Below are positions 46,916 through 59,000 of a stretch of 64,000 bases of DNA, in pieces. The stretch comes from Desarmillaria ectypa (Eukaryota > Basidiomycota > Agaricomycetes > Agaricales > Physalacriaceae): contig JAUDYN010000003.1 in NCBI GenBank assembly GCA_030407005.1, positions 1,488,001-1,552,000 on the forward strand. Reading direction: 5' to 3'. Made by a program: the position numbers and the translations under genes. Positions within the stretch are counted from its first letter, which is position 1, and the number at the start of each line of letters is the position of its first letter. The notes under the pieces are model-generated. The model was given only the letters and a program-made list of their open reading frames with translations, ran no database searches and was not told the origin of the DNA.

Positions 46916-48101
46916 ATGTCAGTAGCTGGAACGCAACATGATTTAGAGCAGCCTGCTACAGGTCTGGTGGGCAATGGCTCTGAAGCTTTTGAACGGCAGG
47001 TTCTTGAGCAGCTTACGAACATCTCGCCATCTTCCCCTGTGCCTGTCATAGCTGTAGATTTGGACGATGTCCTGGCACAGACGAACCATATTGTTGCAGA
47101 CTGTAAGTTAAGAATACCCAGGCGCGTCGATTCGCGTTGATGCACATGTTTCCCCTCAGGGCACAATGAGGTTTACGGGACTAGAATGGATATTTCCCAT
47201 TTTTACTGTAAATGTCGCTCTCTTCACGGTCAATCTTCGATGTATTAATTTTCGTCTGATCCGAAGACTATTACTACTGGAAGGTGCGTATAGCGACCTC
47301 TCTTCTGGCCTGCTCTGCATTACTGAAATTTTATGCTTAGAATCCATTTTGGGGCACGCCCAAGCAGACATTCGATAAAATAAAGGAATTTTATCAGACT
47401 CCTAGGATCTTTCAGGCCAATCCAGTACCAGGTGCTCGAGAGGGCACTCTGTCTCTTAAGGATATGGGATTCAAGTTGATTATCGTGACCGCCCGCGCGC
47501 CTGACACGGCTGACGAAAGCTGGACATGGGTAAATCAACATTTTCCAGGAAAGTCCACTCCATCTGAGATCATGTCATCTAAAAACCACTTTTACAGGCG
47601 TATTCGACAGTATCATCTGTACTGGTCAGTTCAAGGACCCTCATAAAACTGGCCATGAGATCGTCACCAAGCTCAGCAAGGCCCAAGTATGTCTGATCCA
47701 CGTTCCATATGCCCAGTATTCTGATTATGTTGAACAGGTCTGCGCTGATTTAAATGCTCGAGTTTTAATTGATGATTCATCGGAGAATGCGCTTCAATGT
47801 GCCACAGCGATGCCTGTTGCAACGTGTGTTCTGCTATTCGGAGACTATGAATGGAATAAGAGAATATCAGGACCTGAAGATGCCTCTGATGATATGAGTT
47901 TCGACATACGTTTAAAATCTCATGGAGGAAAAGAATTTTGGAAGGAAGTCGGTCCACTTCAGTCTTGATCATTCGTTCATTTGTACTGACGCTGTGCCAT
48001 AGGAAATTGTGGATATACCAGAAGGTGCTCCCCTTGAAAGGGTGAAAGACTGGTCAGAGGTGGTCAGATGGGTCAAGGTGCACATGGATACCCTGCAGTA
48101 G
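46916..48101 (+). CDS. HAD-superfamily 5'(3')-nucleotidase-like protein
   Basis: Haloacid-dehalogenase fold hydrolase resembling the cytosolic 5'(3')-deoxyribonucleotidase (NT5C) family. Polar N-terminal region of about 40 residues, then the nucleophile motif PVIAVDLDDVLAQTNHIVAD (Asp-x-Asp), WHNEVYGTRMDISHFYYYYW, NPFWGTPKQTFDKIKEFYQT, motif II FKLIIVTARAPDTADESWTW (Thr), a Lys region (GQFKDPHKTGHEIVTKLSKA) and motif III DLNARVLIDDSSENALQCAT (Asp pair). The end is EGAPLERVKDWSEVVRWVK, stop TAG 48099-48101. Several introns. The substrate could be a nucleotide or sugar phosphate; similar fungal proteins are uncharacterised. Start ATG at 46916 is the first in frame. Confidence 0.75.
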
Positions 48102-48442
48102 AGAGAAGATGTAAGAGGATTCTCTGCTAGAAAGCAAACCGTTTCGTATTTCATATTTCCTAAAATTTGCAAGGTGTACGTCGATTTGTATAAGCGTTCC
48201 CTCATAAGTATGCTGAAGCGACAGCTGGGGGACGAGTCTGTTCTTGGCAAGTTCGCATCTGAGTCTTCCGGCTTGCCGGGCCGATGTGCTCACAATCACA
48301 TGCCATTACGATTACTCCTTGATTGAACACATCACAAGGAGTATGGTTGCCAGGTGTGGCTTATTCTCTCCACCGAGTAACAAAAGTAACTCGATTTTCT
48401 TTTCAATCTTTTGGGGTCCAACCGCACTGGGACCTTCGAGCC
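48102..48442. other. Intergenic region before the ABC transporter
   Basis: Holds the 3' UTR of the nucleotidase-like gene and the ABC transporter promoter. No feature recognised. Confidence 0.4.
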
Positions 48443-51330
48443 ATGGCGTCAGAGCTGCTCTTTGCCTTGCGCACCCAGGATTTTCGTAACCACTATGTCC
48501 AATTTGGCCGCTGGTATTCTGCCCATCGACCTCTCGTTCAGCGTACGATCAACGTTGCTTTCATCGTCTACGTTCTTGGCTCGACATTTCGTGGCTTGTC
48601 TGGAAAGGGCGGATCCTCCAGGTCGACCAAATCGAGGAAAGACAAAGGTTCCAAGGGCGGGAGGGATGATGATGACAAGAAGTCGACAAGGGTTGCGGTA
48701 TGCTGCACAGTCAGACTTTGATATTATATGTCGGCTGATACTGCAATAGGTCGACTCTGTATTTTACCAGCGGTTGGGTACCATTCTCAGGATCGTCATA
48801 CCAAGTATAAGATCGAAGGAGGCTTTACTTCTGGTCACGCACTCAAGTTTGTTGGTGCTACGGACGGCAATATCTCTTTATGTCGCCGCATTGGATGGAA
48901 GGTTAGTAGTCTGTTTCTTGTTTTGCGTCTGCATTTATATGGTTACTGTAGGATTGTCGCGAGCCTTGTACGTGCCCAGCCTCTTCAATTTTTCTTCAAC
49001 ATTCTACGCTGGCTATGTGTTGCGATACCTGCGACATGGACCAATAGCTGGCTTAGCTACGTTCAGAACAAGCTCACTATTGCCTATCGGACGCGCCTTA
49101 CAAATGTCATCATGCAACAGTATCTGGGTGATGAAGATGAAGGAGCGCATGGCAAGGTCTACTACAAACTATGTGAGCTCGTGCTATTTCTCTCCAGTCA
49201 TATCTCATTTTCAGAGATTTTTGTAGCCAATTTGGACGACAGGATAAAGAATCCAGACCAGATGATCACTCACGACATCCACAAGTTCTCGATACACCTA
49301 GCTGCCATATACGCTAATCTTGCCAAACCGACGCTCGACGTGATACTATATAATTACCAGCTGTCTCAAAATGTGGGGGCTGAAGGTTTATTACTACTTA
49401 CTATTTTGGTTCAGTCCACGGCCGCCCTACGTGAGTTGGATATCAGTGCACCAACTCCGTACTAACATTTTGCGCAGTACGCTATCTGACACCACCTCTC
49501 GGAATGTATACGGCACTGTCGGCGCAGCTAGCTGGCGAATTGCGCCACACTCATTCCCGACTGGCCGAATTTTCTGAAGAGGTGGCGTTTCTTGGCGGAG
49601 AAGAGACTGAGAAGATGCTCGTCGAAAGAGAGTACGCGACCGTGATAAAACATGAAAACAAAGTCCTAAACAAGCGCTGGTGGTTTGGATGCATTGAGGA
49701 AGGCATCATCAAGTGGCTATGGGGAGGTTTCGGAGTAAGTTATTTATAACTATTTAAGATTTTGGCGAAACCAACCAACTTCCAGATGATTATATGCGGT
49801 ATTCCTATCTTTATCAAACTTCCCGGCATATCAAGCGTGGACCTCGGCGGACGTACAGAAGGTACTTCCATTGTTCCTCCAGCGATATTTATGCCCACAC
49901 CCCCGCAGGATTCGTAACCAACCGAAGACTATTGCTGTCATCTTCAGGTAAAGCATTGGTTTCATCTCAAGTATTACCCGAAAGTTAACTTGTAGTCTGA
50001 GATGCCATTGGTCGAGTGATGTACTCTTACAAAGACCTGTCGGAGCTAGCTGGTTATACAGCTCGCGTTTCTCTGTTGCTTGATACAATGAAAGATATCA
50101 AAAAGGGAAAATTTGAGAAAGCACTCATTAGCAGTGCGACAACAGGAGAAAATGCCAAAAGTATGTCTTACACCTTATTAGCAGGTCTCTCACTGATCAA
50201 AGTGCAGTTCTCCGGGGTAGGGGGCAAATCAGCATTTCAGAAGACATCCAGTTTGAGAATGTTCCCATCGTTACGCCAAATGGTGATGTCCTAGTTAAAA
50301 GTTTAAGCTTTCATATCAAACATGGAGTGCGTAACGCTTCGAGTACTTGACTGTTTATTTATTCACAATGTTTCCAGCAAAACCTGCTCATCGTAGGGCC
50401 TAATGGTGCGAATGATGCGTTTATCTTTGTCTCTTCCGATAGCTCAGATCAACTTATGTAGGGTGCGGAAAATCCTCGCTTTTCCGTATCCTGGGGGGAC
50501 TTTGGCCTGTTTATGGTGGCGTCGTTCGAAAGCCTGTCGCTTCCGAGTTTATCTTGATCCCACAACGGCCGTACCTTTCCCTTGGAACGCTCCGAGATCA
50601 GGTTATTTACCCCCATTCGCGAGAAAATATGGAAGCCCGTAGGTCTACTTCGACATCGTAATAAACTGATCGAAAAAATAACGAATATCTTAGGTGGCAT
50701 TACGGATGACGATCTCTTGAATATTTTATCCATTGTCCAAATGGAAGGCGTCGTTGAGAGAGAAGGTGGATGGAATGCCTCCCGGGAATGGAGAGACGCT
50801 CTAAGTGGTGGTGACCAGCAGAAGATTGCCTGGGCGAGGTTGTTTTATCATAATCCCAAGGTATTGCTCCCGTTTCGCGGCCAGTCCGATGAAAGATCTG
50901 ACGGGTGTTATAACTCTAGTATGCAATCTTAGATGAGGCAACATCACTAGTGCCGCCAGACATGGAGGGAATGATGATGGAATATGCTGCCAAACTTGGG
51001 ATTACGCTCTTGACGGTGTCTCACAGACCGTCGTTGTGGAAGTACCATGCTATGATTTTGCACTACGACGGTCAGGGTGGGTACATATTGTAAGCATTCA
51101 TTCACTGTGCCGACTGCTTTCTCAAACTCTGTGCACTATATAGTACCAAGCTCGATGCAGACAGACGATTGGCTTTCCAGACGGAGAAACAAGCACTGGA
51201 GACGAAGTTACTTGAAGTGTAAGTTGTAGTTCTCCTTTTTGGATCATCGAACCCATATTTCCTTCACAGGCCGAAGATGAAAGCCAGGTTGGTAGAGCTG
51301 AAAGGCGTGGATTACGAAGAGCTGGTGTAA
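48443..51330 (+). CDS. Peroxisomal ABCD-type half-transporter (PXA family)
   Basis: Half ABC transporter that, as a dimer, brings long-chain acyl-CoA into peroxisomes. N-terminal half: one helix with a Lys/Ser-rich loop, then RKEALL-type membrane domain ([79 protein letters not shown]), and the EAA-like loop [19 protein letters not shown]. Nucleotide-binding half: Walker A LLIVGPNG, split by an intron, followed by [17 protein letters not shown]-loop [19 protein letters not shown]; signature [20 protein letters not shown]; Walker [17 protein letters not shown]-loop [14 protein letters not shown]. It ends [16 protein letters not shown] 51328-51330. About ten short introns. Whether it is the PXA1- or PXA2-type partner cannot be told here. 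Signature Gln and the DEATS Ala differ from the commoner family text. Confidence 0.9.
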
Positions 51331-51961
51331 TATTTTGTCAGCGGCTTGCATGTACTATTTGTGCCGTTAGTACCTTCGAAAGAGCGGATCATAGTTGGTG
51401 TATCCGTGATCGGTTGATGAGACGGCCTCAACGGTATCAATTGAATGGTTTGAACTAATTGTCATCCCAATTTCGTCCTCGTACGCAAGCCTTCGGTATT
51501 TTCTCGGCAATCTTAATCATGTATAACTTTTCCCCGTATGGATAATGGGGTAACGCGGATGTATATGCTGCCGGCGGCTCTTGCTGTATGACGAGAATCT
51601 ATAATGGTCATCATTGGACAGGAAGTGACGGGACCGCTCGTCAGTCTTCGCCAGTGCGACGACTGCTATTACTGTCCAACGCTATCCAATAATTCAAATC
51701 TTTCAGGCGCTGAAACACATATTGTCATGTCAAAAGTCGTGATACTGGCTGCTCTTTGGTGATTGGTGGATTTCGTGGGGTAACCTTTGAAGCCCCTGAA
51801 TTTCACGTGCCGGTACACCCGACCCGGCTCCTGCCGGAGACATATAGGAACGGGATTGGTCACATCCATCCCCAGGTCCCTTCTCACACGAGCGTCCTGC
51901 GACTCCTAGACTTTTCCTTACTTTTACTCCTACATTTCTCGCCTAATTTTTACTCACGAAC
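51331..51961. other. Intergenic region before the PRELI-like gene
   Basis: Holds the 3' UTR of the ABC transporter and the upstream region of the next gene, which is pyrimidine-rich in its last 60 bases. Open frames on both strands at 51669-51890 have no supporting features. Confidence 0.4.
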
Positions 51962-52599
51962 ATGCATTTCTTCAACCAAGCTTACAACTACGAGTAAGCT
52001 ATTCTTCTCGCTGTATGCGGCTCTGTCTAATCTCCTTGGTAGTCACCCATGGTCTCACGTCGTCATTGGGATGTGGCACAAATACCCGAACCCAAAATGC
52101 TCGCATGTCATTAGCATTGATGTGCTGGATCGCTCCGTGGACCCAAAGACGGGGATAATCAGAACGGAGCGGGTACTGGGGTGTAAGCAAAAAGCTCCAG
52201 GCTGGATCGTAAAGGTAAGAGCGAGCTCTTCTGGTTTTGTGGCCCGACTCATCTTTCCCTTCACAGCTCTTTGGTGGCTCTGAAGACGCCTTTGTGCGTG
52301 AAATATCTTTTGTCGACCCCAGGAATCAACGCGCTTCCATATCTTCGGTCAATATGTCACTATCACAATTCGCCACATGCGTAGAGCAAATAGAATATTT
52401 ACCTGCATCCCACGATCGCACGACATTTACGCAGACGGCAGAGATTCAAGCACGGTTAGGGTTGTGGCGTAGTGCCGCGGATGGGCTGGAGAGATGGTTA
52501 GTTCAGCGGTTCGAGCAAAACGCACATTTGGGAAAGCTTGGATTCACGGACGTGCTACGGAGGCTGTGGGAAGAGCGACAGCAGTTACAGTCTGTGTAG
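51962..52599 (+). CDS. PRELI/MSF1-domain mitochondrial lipid-transfer protein
   Basis: Three exons, 51962-51993, 52043-52214 and 52267-52599, in phase, give 178 residues. The protein starts MHFFNQAYNYDHPWSHVVIG and keeps PRELI marks: MWHKYPNPKCSHVISIDVLD, DPKTGIIRTERVLGCKQKAP, EISFVDPRNQRASISSVNMS and TFTQTAEIQARLG. Members (Ups1-3, PRELID, SLMO) move phosphatidic acid or phosphatidylserine between mitochondrial membranes together with Mdm35. The N terminus fits the family without a separate presequence. The overall text is nearest to the Ups2/Ups3 or SLMO type, but lipid preference cannot be read. Stop TAG 52597-52599. Confidence 0.88.
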
Positions 52600-53053
52600 A
52601 GGTGCTATCTGGGTCGTGTCTTCACTCCACTTCGTTTGCTTGTTAACATTGCATCAGGATTCTCTAGAGATAATTGTTATGCCTTGGCATAAATAGTTCA
52701 AAACCTTCCCTACACCTGCATACCCCGCTTTATGTGTGCGCGAACCATTCGCTGTGTAGCCTCCCTGTAAAATTCGTAAAATTGATGTCTATGTGACTGT
52801 GTGACTTGCGTGATGTGATGTGGTTGTCACAATCGATATCCGATACAATGACCCAGTGGTCGGGGCGGTTCCGTCCTGCTGTTCCCTTCCGCTGCTTCTT
52901 TCAGAGTTCCTTCCAAGTCAAAGCGCGTCAAGCAGCTGAAACTCCTGGGGCATTTTGCGACTTTGAAGAGAACGACGTGCACTTTTAAAAGTACCGTCTT
53001 GTCCCACTTTTCTCCTGTGGATCGCTCTATCCGTCGCAGGATAGGGTAGTACG
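52600..53053. other. Intergenic region before the TFIIIC subunit gene
   Basis: Between two plus-strand genes. AT-rich 3' UTR first, then the promoter of the TFIIIC gene. No RNA gene or repeat recognised. Confidence 0.4.
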
Positions 53054-56000
53054 ATGGATGAGCTCCTGCACCACTGTCTGCGAGAGCTTTCATTTGACGG
53101 AGACCTTGGTGAGCTTTCCCATCATATGACCTTCAATTCCGAGGATGGCTGGGTTCGAACCCCACTCTTCGCATCTACCTCTTCGTTCTATGGATTTGAA
53201 GTGAATTTCTCTTCTTTTAGGCTCAAACCCCTCGCGTTTGAAAGATTTTATCGTCGATTTTTACTCCCACAACTCTTCGTCTGCCGCACAGAATACCGAC
53301 GATTCCTTTTGCGCTTTCGTGTGGTCGCTCGTCGTACAACAGCCAAATGTCCTTGTCGGTACTAAGCCAACTGGGGTCAACTCTGAAGTCTGGATAGCGC
53401 CGCAGACAAGTGCTAAGCGAAAGGCGAGCGCTAAGGGAGAGTCTTTTGTCGAAACTCGTCCTGCACAACTTGAAATTATCGCAGACGCCAAGTCACACTC
53501 TCTAGAGGACCTGATCAACGAGTACGGAGATGACCTGCGTATTGCAGTCGATCCGGACTCAATATATGCTGCAGTAACTGGCTCGCACATTCGGGTAAGC
53601 ATGGCGCTATTTGTTGAATCCTCAGTTTCTCACTATAAATCCTCAGTTTCCAAAAATGAGCCCCATGGTCTATACAGCGCTTCAAATAATCACTCGTGGC
53701 AGAGATAACGGTGTCTCAGTCGTGGAACTCGGACAACGATCTAAGTACGACCAAAAAACATGCTTCTATCTCGTGAGGCAGTTAACAGAGCTTGATTTGG
53801 TGTATGTCAGTTTTTTTCTAAGGACAGCAAGGGCTTACCTCTTCTCGTCAGTGTCAAGGTTCGAAGGGGAGGGGTCGGTACCCATTTCTGTATACATCGG
53901 TACTTTTTCGATCGCAGTCCGTCCTGGAAGGCGATACGCGACGAAGAAAGCAATGCAGCAGCACCCCTGAAGTCAGAATTCCCTCCCGGCGACGCCGATG
54001 CTGCAGACGAGGACAATATCTCTCCTGAAGTTCGGGCCCTCAACTTCACACCCATTGATGCACGTCATCTCTCTAGCCTACCGCTTATCCGGGCCCGCGT
54101 CCTTAATCTACTCAAAGTATCAAAAAATCAGATACATCCTGCTAATAATTTGATTATAACTATTGTGCGTATCCTCAAGTTGACACTCATATCTCCTGTA
54201 CCTTATATACCAAAACTTTAACAGGGATTTAAGCACCCTACGAAGACCGATCGAAGATTTTTCCAAAGTCGTATCCGCGAAATGATCCAAGAAGGCATCA
54301 TCGAGAAGGTGGTCGTCCCTAACAGGAAGAAGAATTCGGCATCGTCTGTGACTTGTTTTCGACTAGTTGAGGAAGTCCAATCGAGAGCGCAAGGTCCAGT
54401 TGCTGTGCTGGATGATGATGATGATGATAATGAAACTGGTAAGGTTGTCAATGCCTTTCTCTCGCCGAGAAATTCATTTGCGCCACAGAACAAGCCGGCG
54501 TCAAAACTAATACGACGATACACAAGCAAATCATCGATCTCTTGGAGGAGTCGGGAACTAAGGGGATGACACTCAATGTAGACTCGGGTCTGGTTATTGT
54601 CGTATATGACTAATGCGTCTTTTCAGGAACTTTCTGCTGCCTTGCACCATTTCGACAAAAGGACAATAGAACTTCTTCTCACTCGCGCTGAGAAGGTTCA
54701 ACCGCCTTCACATTTAAGTGATCTCGGTATTTCTGGTCTTATGGAAACTTTTGGGCGGGAGCGACGGCACAGATACTACACCGTGTCCGCATATCATTCT
54801 CTGGTATCCCAGGAAAATTTAGATACGTCATCTGCGAGGCTTGCGGAAGTGGACTTTGGAGACTCATGTGGGTTCATGCCTGTGGATTCAAAGAGCTTCT
54901 ACCGTGATACAAAAGCTCTGACCAAACACCAGGATGCCGGCAGGGAGGAACTGACCAAGAAATCCAAGGCTAAGAAGATGGCACCGAGAAATCCTGTCTT
55001 GCCGGACGGATCTGTCAAGCTGGGTCGTCCAAAGAAATCGCAGGACAGTGAAGACGGAACTCCTGTCCAGGCGGAAACATCTCGGCGCCAGGCCAAAAAG
55101 CGCAAGCGTAAAACTGATGAAGATCAAGAGGCTGATGCAGAACCCGATTCCGCAGGTCCGTCTACGAAGAGGCGAAAAACTGCACGGAATGGTAGTGGCG
55201 ATGCTGACAACTCTGTCCAAGGTAATGCACCTCCAGTTCTGTGATGCGTCATGCTCACCTTCTGTTGTCTAGCTGTTCCAAAGAAGCTTGAGCGACCACA
55301 GAAAGTCAGGGCCAAGGATGAGGATGTTCAAGCACCACATCCTGCTCGATTGGTGACCCGGAGATGTAGGAAGAGGAAAGGAAACGGTGACATTCAGCTT
55401 GAGGACCAAGACACTGTTGTGAACAACATTTCTGACATCGAAGAGCCACCAACAAAGCGACCTTATCGTTCAGCCTCTGTCAAACCACAGATGTTCGGAC
55501 TGCCCATACCAGGTCCATCCGACCATGCGGGCATAGCAGAGCCTACCGTAGAATCGCAAGATGCCCTTACTGAAACAGTAGCACCGTTGAAAGCAAGAGT
55601 TGATGTACATATCCCTCCTCCCCCGGTCGAACCCACGGATATAGCTATGGCTACAACACCAACTCCGCACGCTGTAGTTGTCTCTGAAGAAACTCAGCCG
55701 GTCCTTCCTATTACCAAGACTTCAGATATCCCTATTGACCCAGCATTGCTGATGGGAGATTCTACGCGGAACGCGGGAGAAACCGTGCGTGTAAAGATCT
55801 CTTCGTGATATTCTATTCTTATCTGGTTATACAATAACTTCGCAGGCAATAGAAGCAGACCAGCAGCTGAACACGCCCAAGGGGAGAGTCAATGTTTCTC
55901 ATCTTCGCCGAGAGAACGAATTTTACCGGGTCATCGAGTTGTTAGGAGGGATCGTCAACACCCAGACGAAGGATGTATATGATGCTCATTCGAGCCTTTT

Positions 56001-59000
56001 GGAAACCCTTTCACTGGCCGGAGAGCCCACCAGTTCTCCTGCCGGTACACGGACCGACAAACGTACGGCCACTGCCACGTTTAACAGTTTGGAAAGTCGC
56101 GGCAGAATCAAACAAATAAAAACTTCCGTTCCTGGACCTGCAGGTGTCAGCCGGCCAACGGTAATCGTATATTTGCTCCACACACCAGAGGAGAAGTTGG
56201 CGGCGTTCTTGGCAGAACTCGCGAAAGGCTCTAACCCCATTCCTCCCCAGCCAGTTATTGCTCGTAAGATCAATGATCCTGTGGAGTACGGACCAGATCC
56301 TGCTCTGATAGCTCGTGAAGGCCTTCCACTGCAGTTGCTGCAGATGGAGAATTCTTCAGGACACGACCAGGCCGAAAGGTGGAAGAAGAATACTGCCCGT
56401 GCCAATAAGCTTTTCAGCCATGATGACACAGTGATTAAGGAGGTACTGCTGGCGGAGCGGACTACGCTGGGTCAGATGTATGGAAACATCGTTGCAAAGG
56501 GTTTGCGGTCCCGGGAACTGCATGTTGCTGCTATGAAAGCCTTCGAAAACACAAACCCATCCTCCCAGATTGCGTCACATGAGCACCGAGTATTGAACTT
56601 ATCGTTCTTTTGCTATGACCTCCCACTTGGACTCTACTGCTCGTTACTGTCCCCGCTTTTCCACCATGAACAGCTCACACAGTTTTTAGCGAACTCAGAA
56701 TGTCGTCAAACGTTAGTACGAGATTTGCCTCAGGGTTTGCAATCAATCCTTCAAATCGGGAAATCACGGGCGAGGTCTCGATTCCTTGATATCCTTGAGC
56801 TTTTAAGACACCTAGGTCTTGTCGTCCCACTGACGCCATCAAAGTCGGCATCTCCGTGGCTGCAGTGCAACTCATTGGGGGATCATCCGAAGGGTTATGA
56901 ACAGGCTTCGTTGGAAGGTTGGACAGCTAGCACTCCAACTACTGCGCCAACTTACTGGCAATTCAAGACATCTGCCCCTCTGTATCATTGGGCATCATCA
57001 GAGTTGTTCCCTCCATTCCTGCAGAATGTTAGCGTCCATACTGTAGACGAAACTTCCAAGTATTGGGAGCTACTCAGAGAAGCATGTTTGAACAGCAGCA
57101 TTTTACCTGCGATCACCGACGGTCAGACTCTTCCACCCATCCCCACAGTCTCTTCCAAGGTTTCCCGGTCGCTTCGTCGTTCAGTGTCTTGGAATCCCAA
57201 CTATGTTTTCACTTGGCACCAAACCCAATACCTTCGACGTTTCGTGAATATTGACACAGGAAAGACGCCTCTTGACCTGGAAAACGGAGGCACTGCGGAG
57301 ATAGCCAGAATCTCTGATACCGTCAGTGCGCCTCCAGACGCGGTGCGAGAGCACTATGCGACTGCTCACGAGAAGATGGTGAAAGACCTAGAGAAAATGG
57401 AGCGTCGACGGAAACGCGAAAGTTCCGAAACCAGGGCAAAAGAGGCCGCCGACGCCAAAGCAGCTCTTGCGAAGAGGGCGGCAGATGCACGTTTACATCG
57501 AGAGCATGAGTGGGACGATCTGGTTATGAAAGTTCATCCAGAACCATCGCCATACGCGGCCATCCGTTTGCGAAAAATCCAGGCTCAGTTTCTCCAGTCT
57601 GTAGGGAAGGAGACGGACAAGTGGGCAAGTGAAGTAGAACAGGCTTTCCGGGAAGCTGACCTTGCATCAGCCCAAGTTTTAAAAACGTCCCAGGCTCCTC
57701 CAGTACATAAAACTAGGTCTCGTCCACCCCGAGCGGCTTCTTCAACGACTTCGATTCAACCAATACCGTCGACTTCATCCTCCACTGCACCCGTAGTCTC
57801 CTCTGTGCCTATTCCAATCACAACAAATCCGGTAGAAAAATCAATTTACACTCTGATTGCCGAGCAAGGTCCGCCCATCATTCTGCCTCCCCGCACTGAC
57901 TCAAAACGAAAACGCAAGCGGCAATTAGAAGAAGCTGGGGCAGAAGGTATGCGCCATCTTTTAAGTTGAGATTCCCACCTCTCAGTTGAAATTGTAGAGC
58001 AACCGCCGGAACCTAAAGTTAAACCCATTACTCGCAGACATCGCTTCCAGTGGAATAGGGACTACGAAGAGCTTGCTCGGGATGCATCGGTTATCATTAG
58101 AGCCAGATGCCGAAACGGTGTGCGACTCGATTGGGGAGCGTTTGAGCAAGTATTTCCGGCGGTCCCAAGGAATAGTGTACGTCAGCGTCTAGCGCACATT
58201 CGAGAATCGCCCGGAAATGAGGCATATCTCACTCGTCTGGAGGACCGGTGGTATGATCTCTGGATGAAGCATCGCGGCACAGCTATCCTGCCTGATGATG
58301 ATCTCAATAGTGCGACAAACTTCAACCTAATTCGTCATCTCGAGTTCCTGCGGAGTCATATCGACAAGAATGCTTTGCGAGTGCATCATTTTTCTTCCGT
58401 GAGGCCTACTAACGCTAGTGATAGGCGAGTCGGTTATGCCCAAACGCAAGAAAATTCAAATGCCGAGTTGATCATACCCGGTACCATGGATGATCTTTTT
58501 GATGGCTTCGATGTCATTGAAACCGCAACGACTAGCCCAACATGGGACTTCATGTGGAATGGTGTTGTCGAAGAGGGTCGGGAAAAGCGCTTAATGTCAC
58601 AGCCGTTCCTTGATACACTTGGCGATCTGGGTGAAACGCCAGTTGATGATGCACTTGTGATAGCAGAATCTGCATTGAAGGCAAGAACAATAGTTGTTAT
58701 TTTTTTGATCGCTATTAAATGTACCCAAGATGGCACTCGGTACGCCTCTGGAACACTATGATGCTGAAGGAGCGTCAACTCTTCTGCGAAGCGCCGCAGA
58801 AGAACATATCGTCACTTCTGCCACGAAAGGTCTTGTCAGTCGTGGCGTCCTGTCCAAGCTCGTCCGAGATCATCATAGACAAAAACCGGGAAGACAGCTG
58901 AAGATTTCTGACGCGTAGGCCTATTCCATTTCAAATCATTATATCCGTGCTGACCTGATGACAGGAATCTAGCAGCTTTGGGAGGATCCATCAGTAGCGA

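Noticed and set aside
50395..50470. ABC transporter seemed to lose its Walker A and hit a stop
   Set aside because: The interrupting sequence is a standard intron (GTGCGA to ATGTAG); spliced, the P-loop reads GPNGCGKSS.
53100..53175. Possible tRNA gene around GGTTCGAACCCC
   Set aside because: No acceptor or anticodon stem can be formed at the right distances and no A box is seen; kept only as a B-box match.
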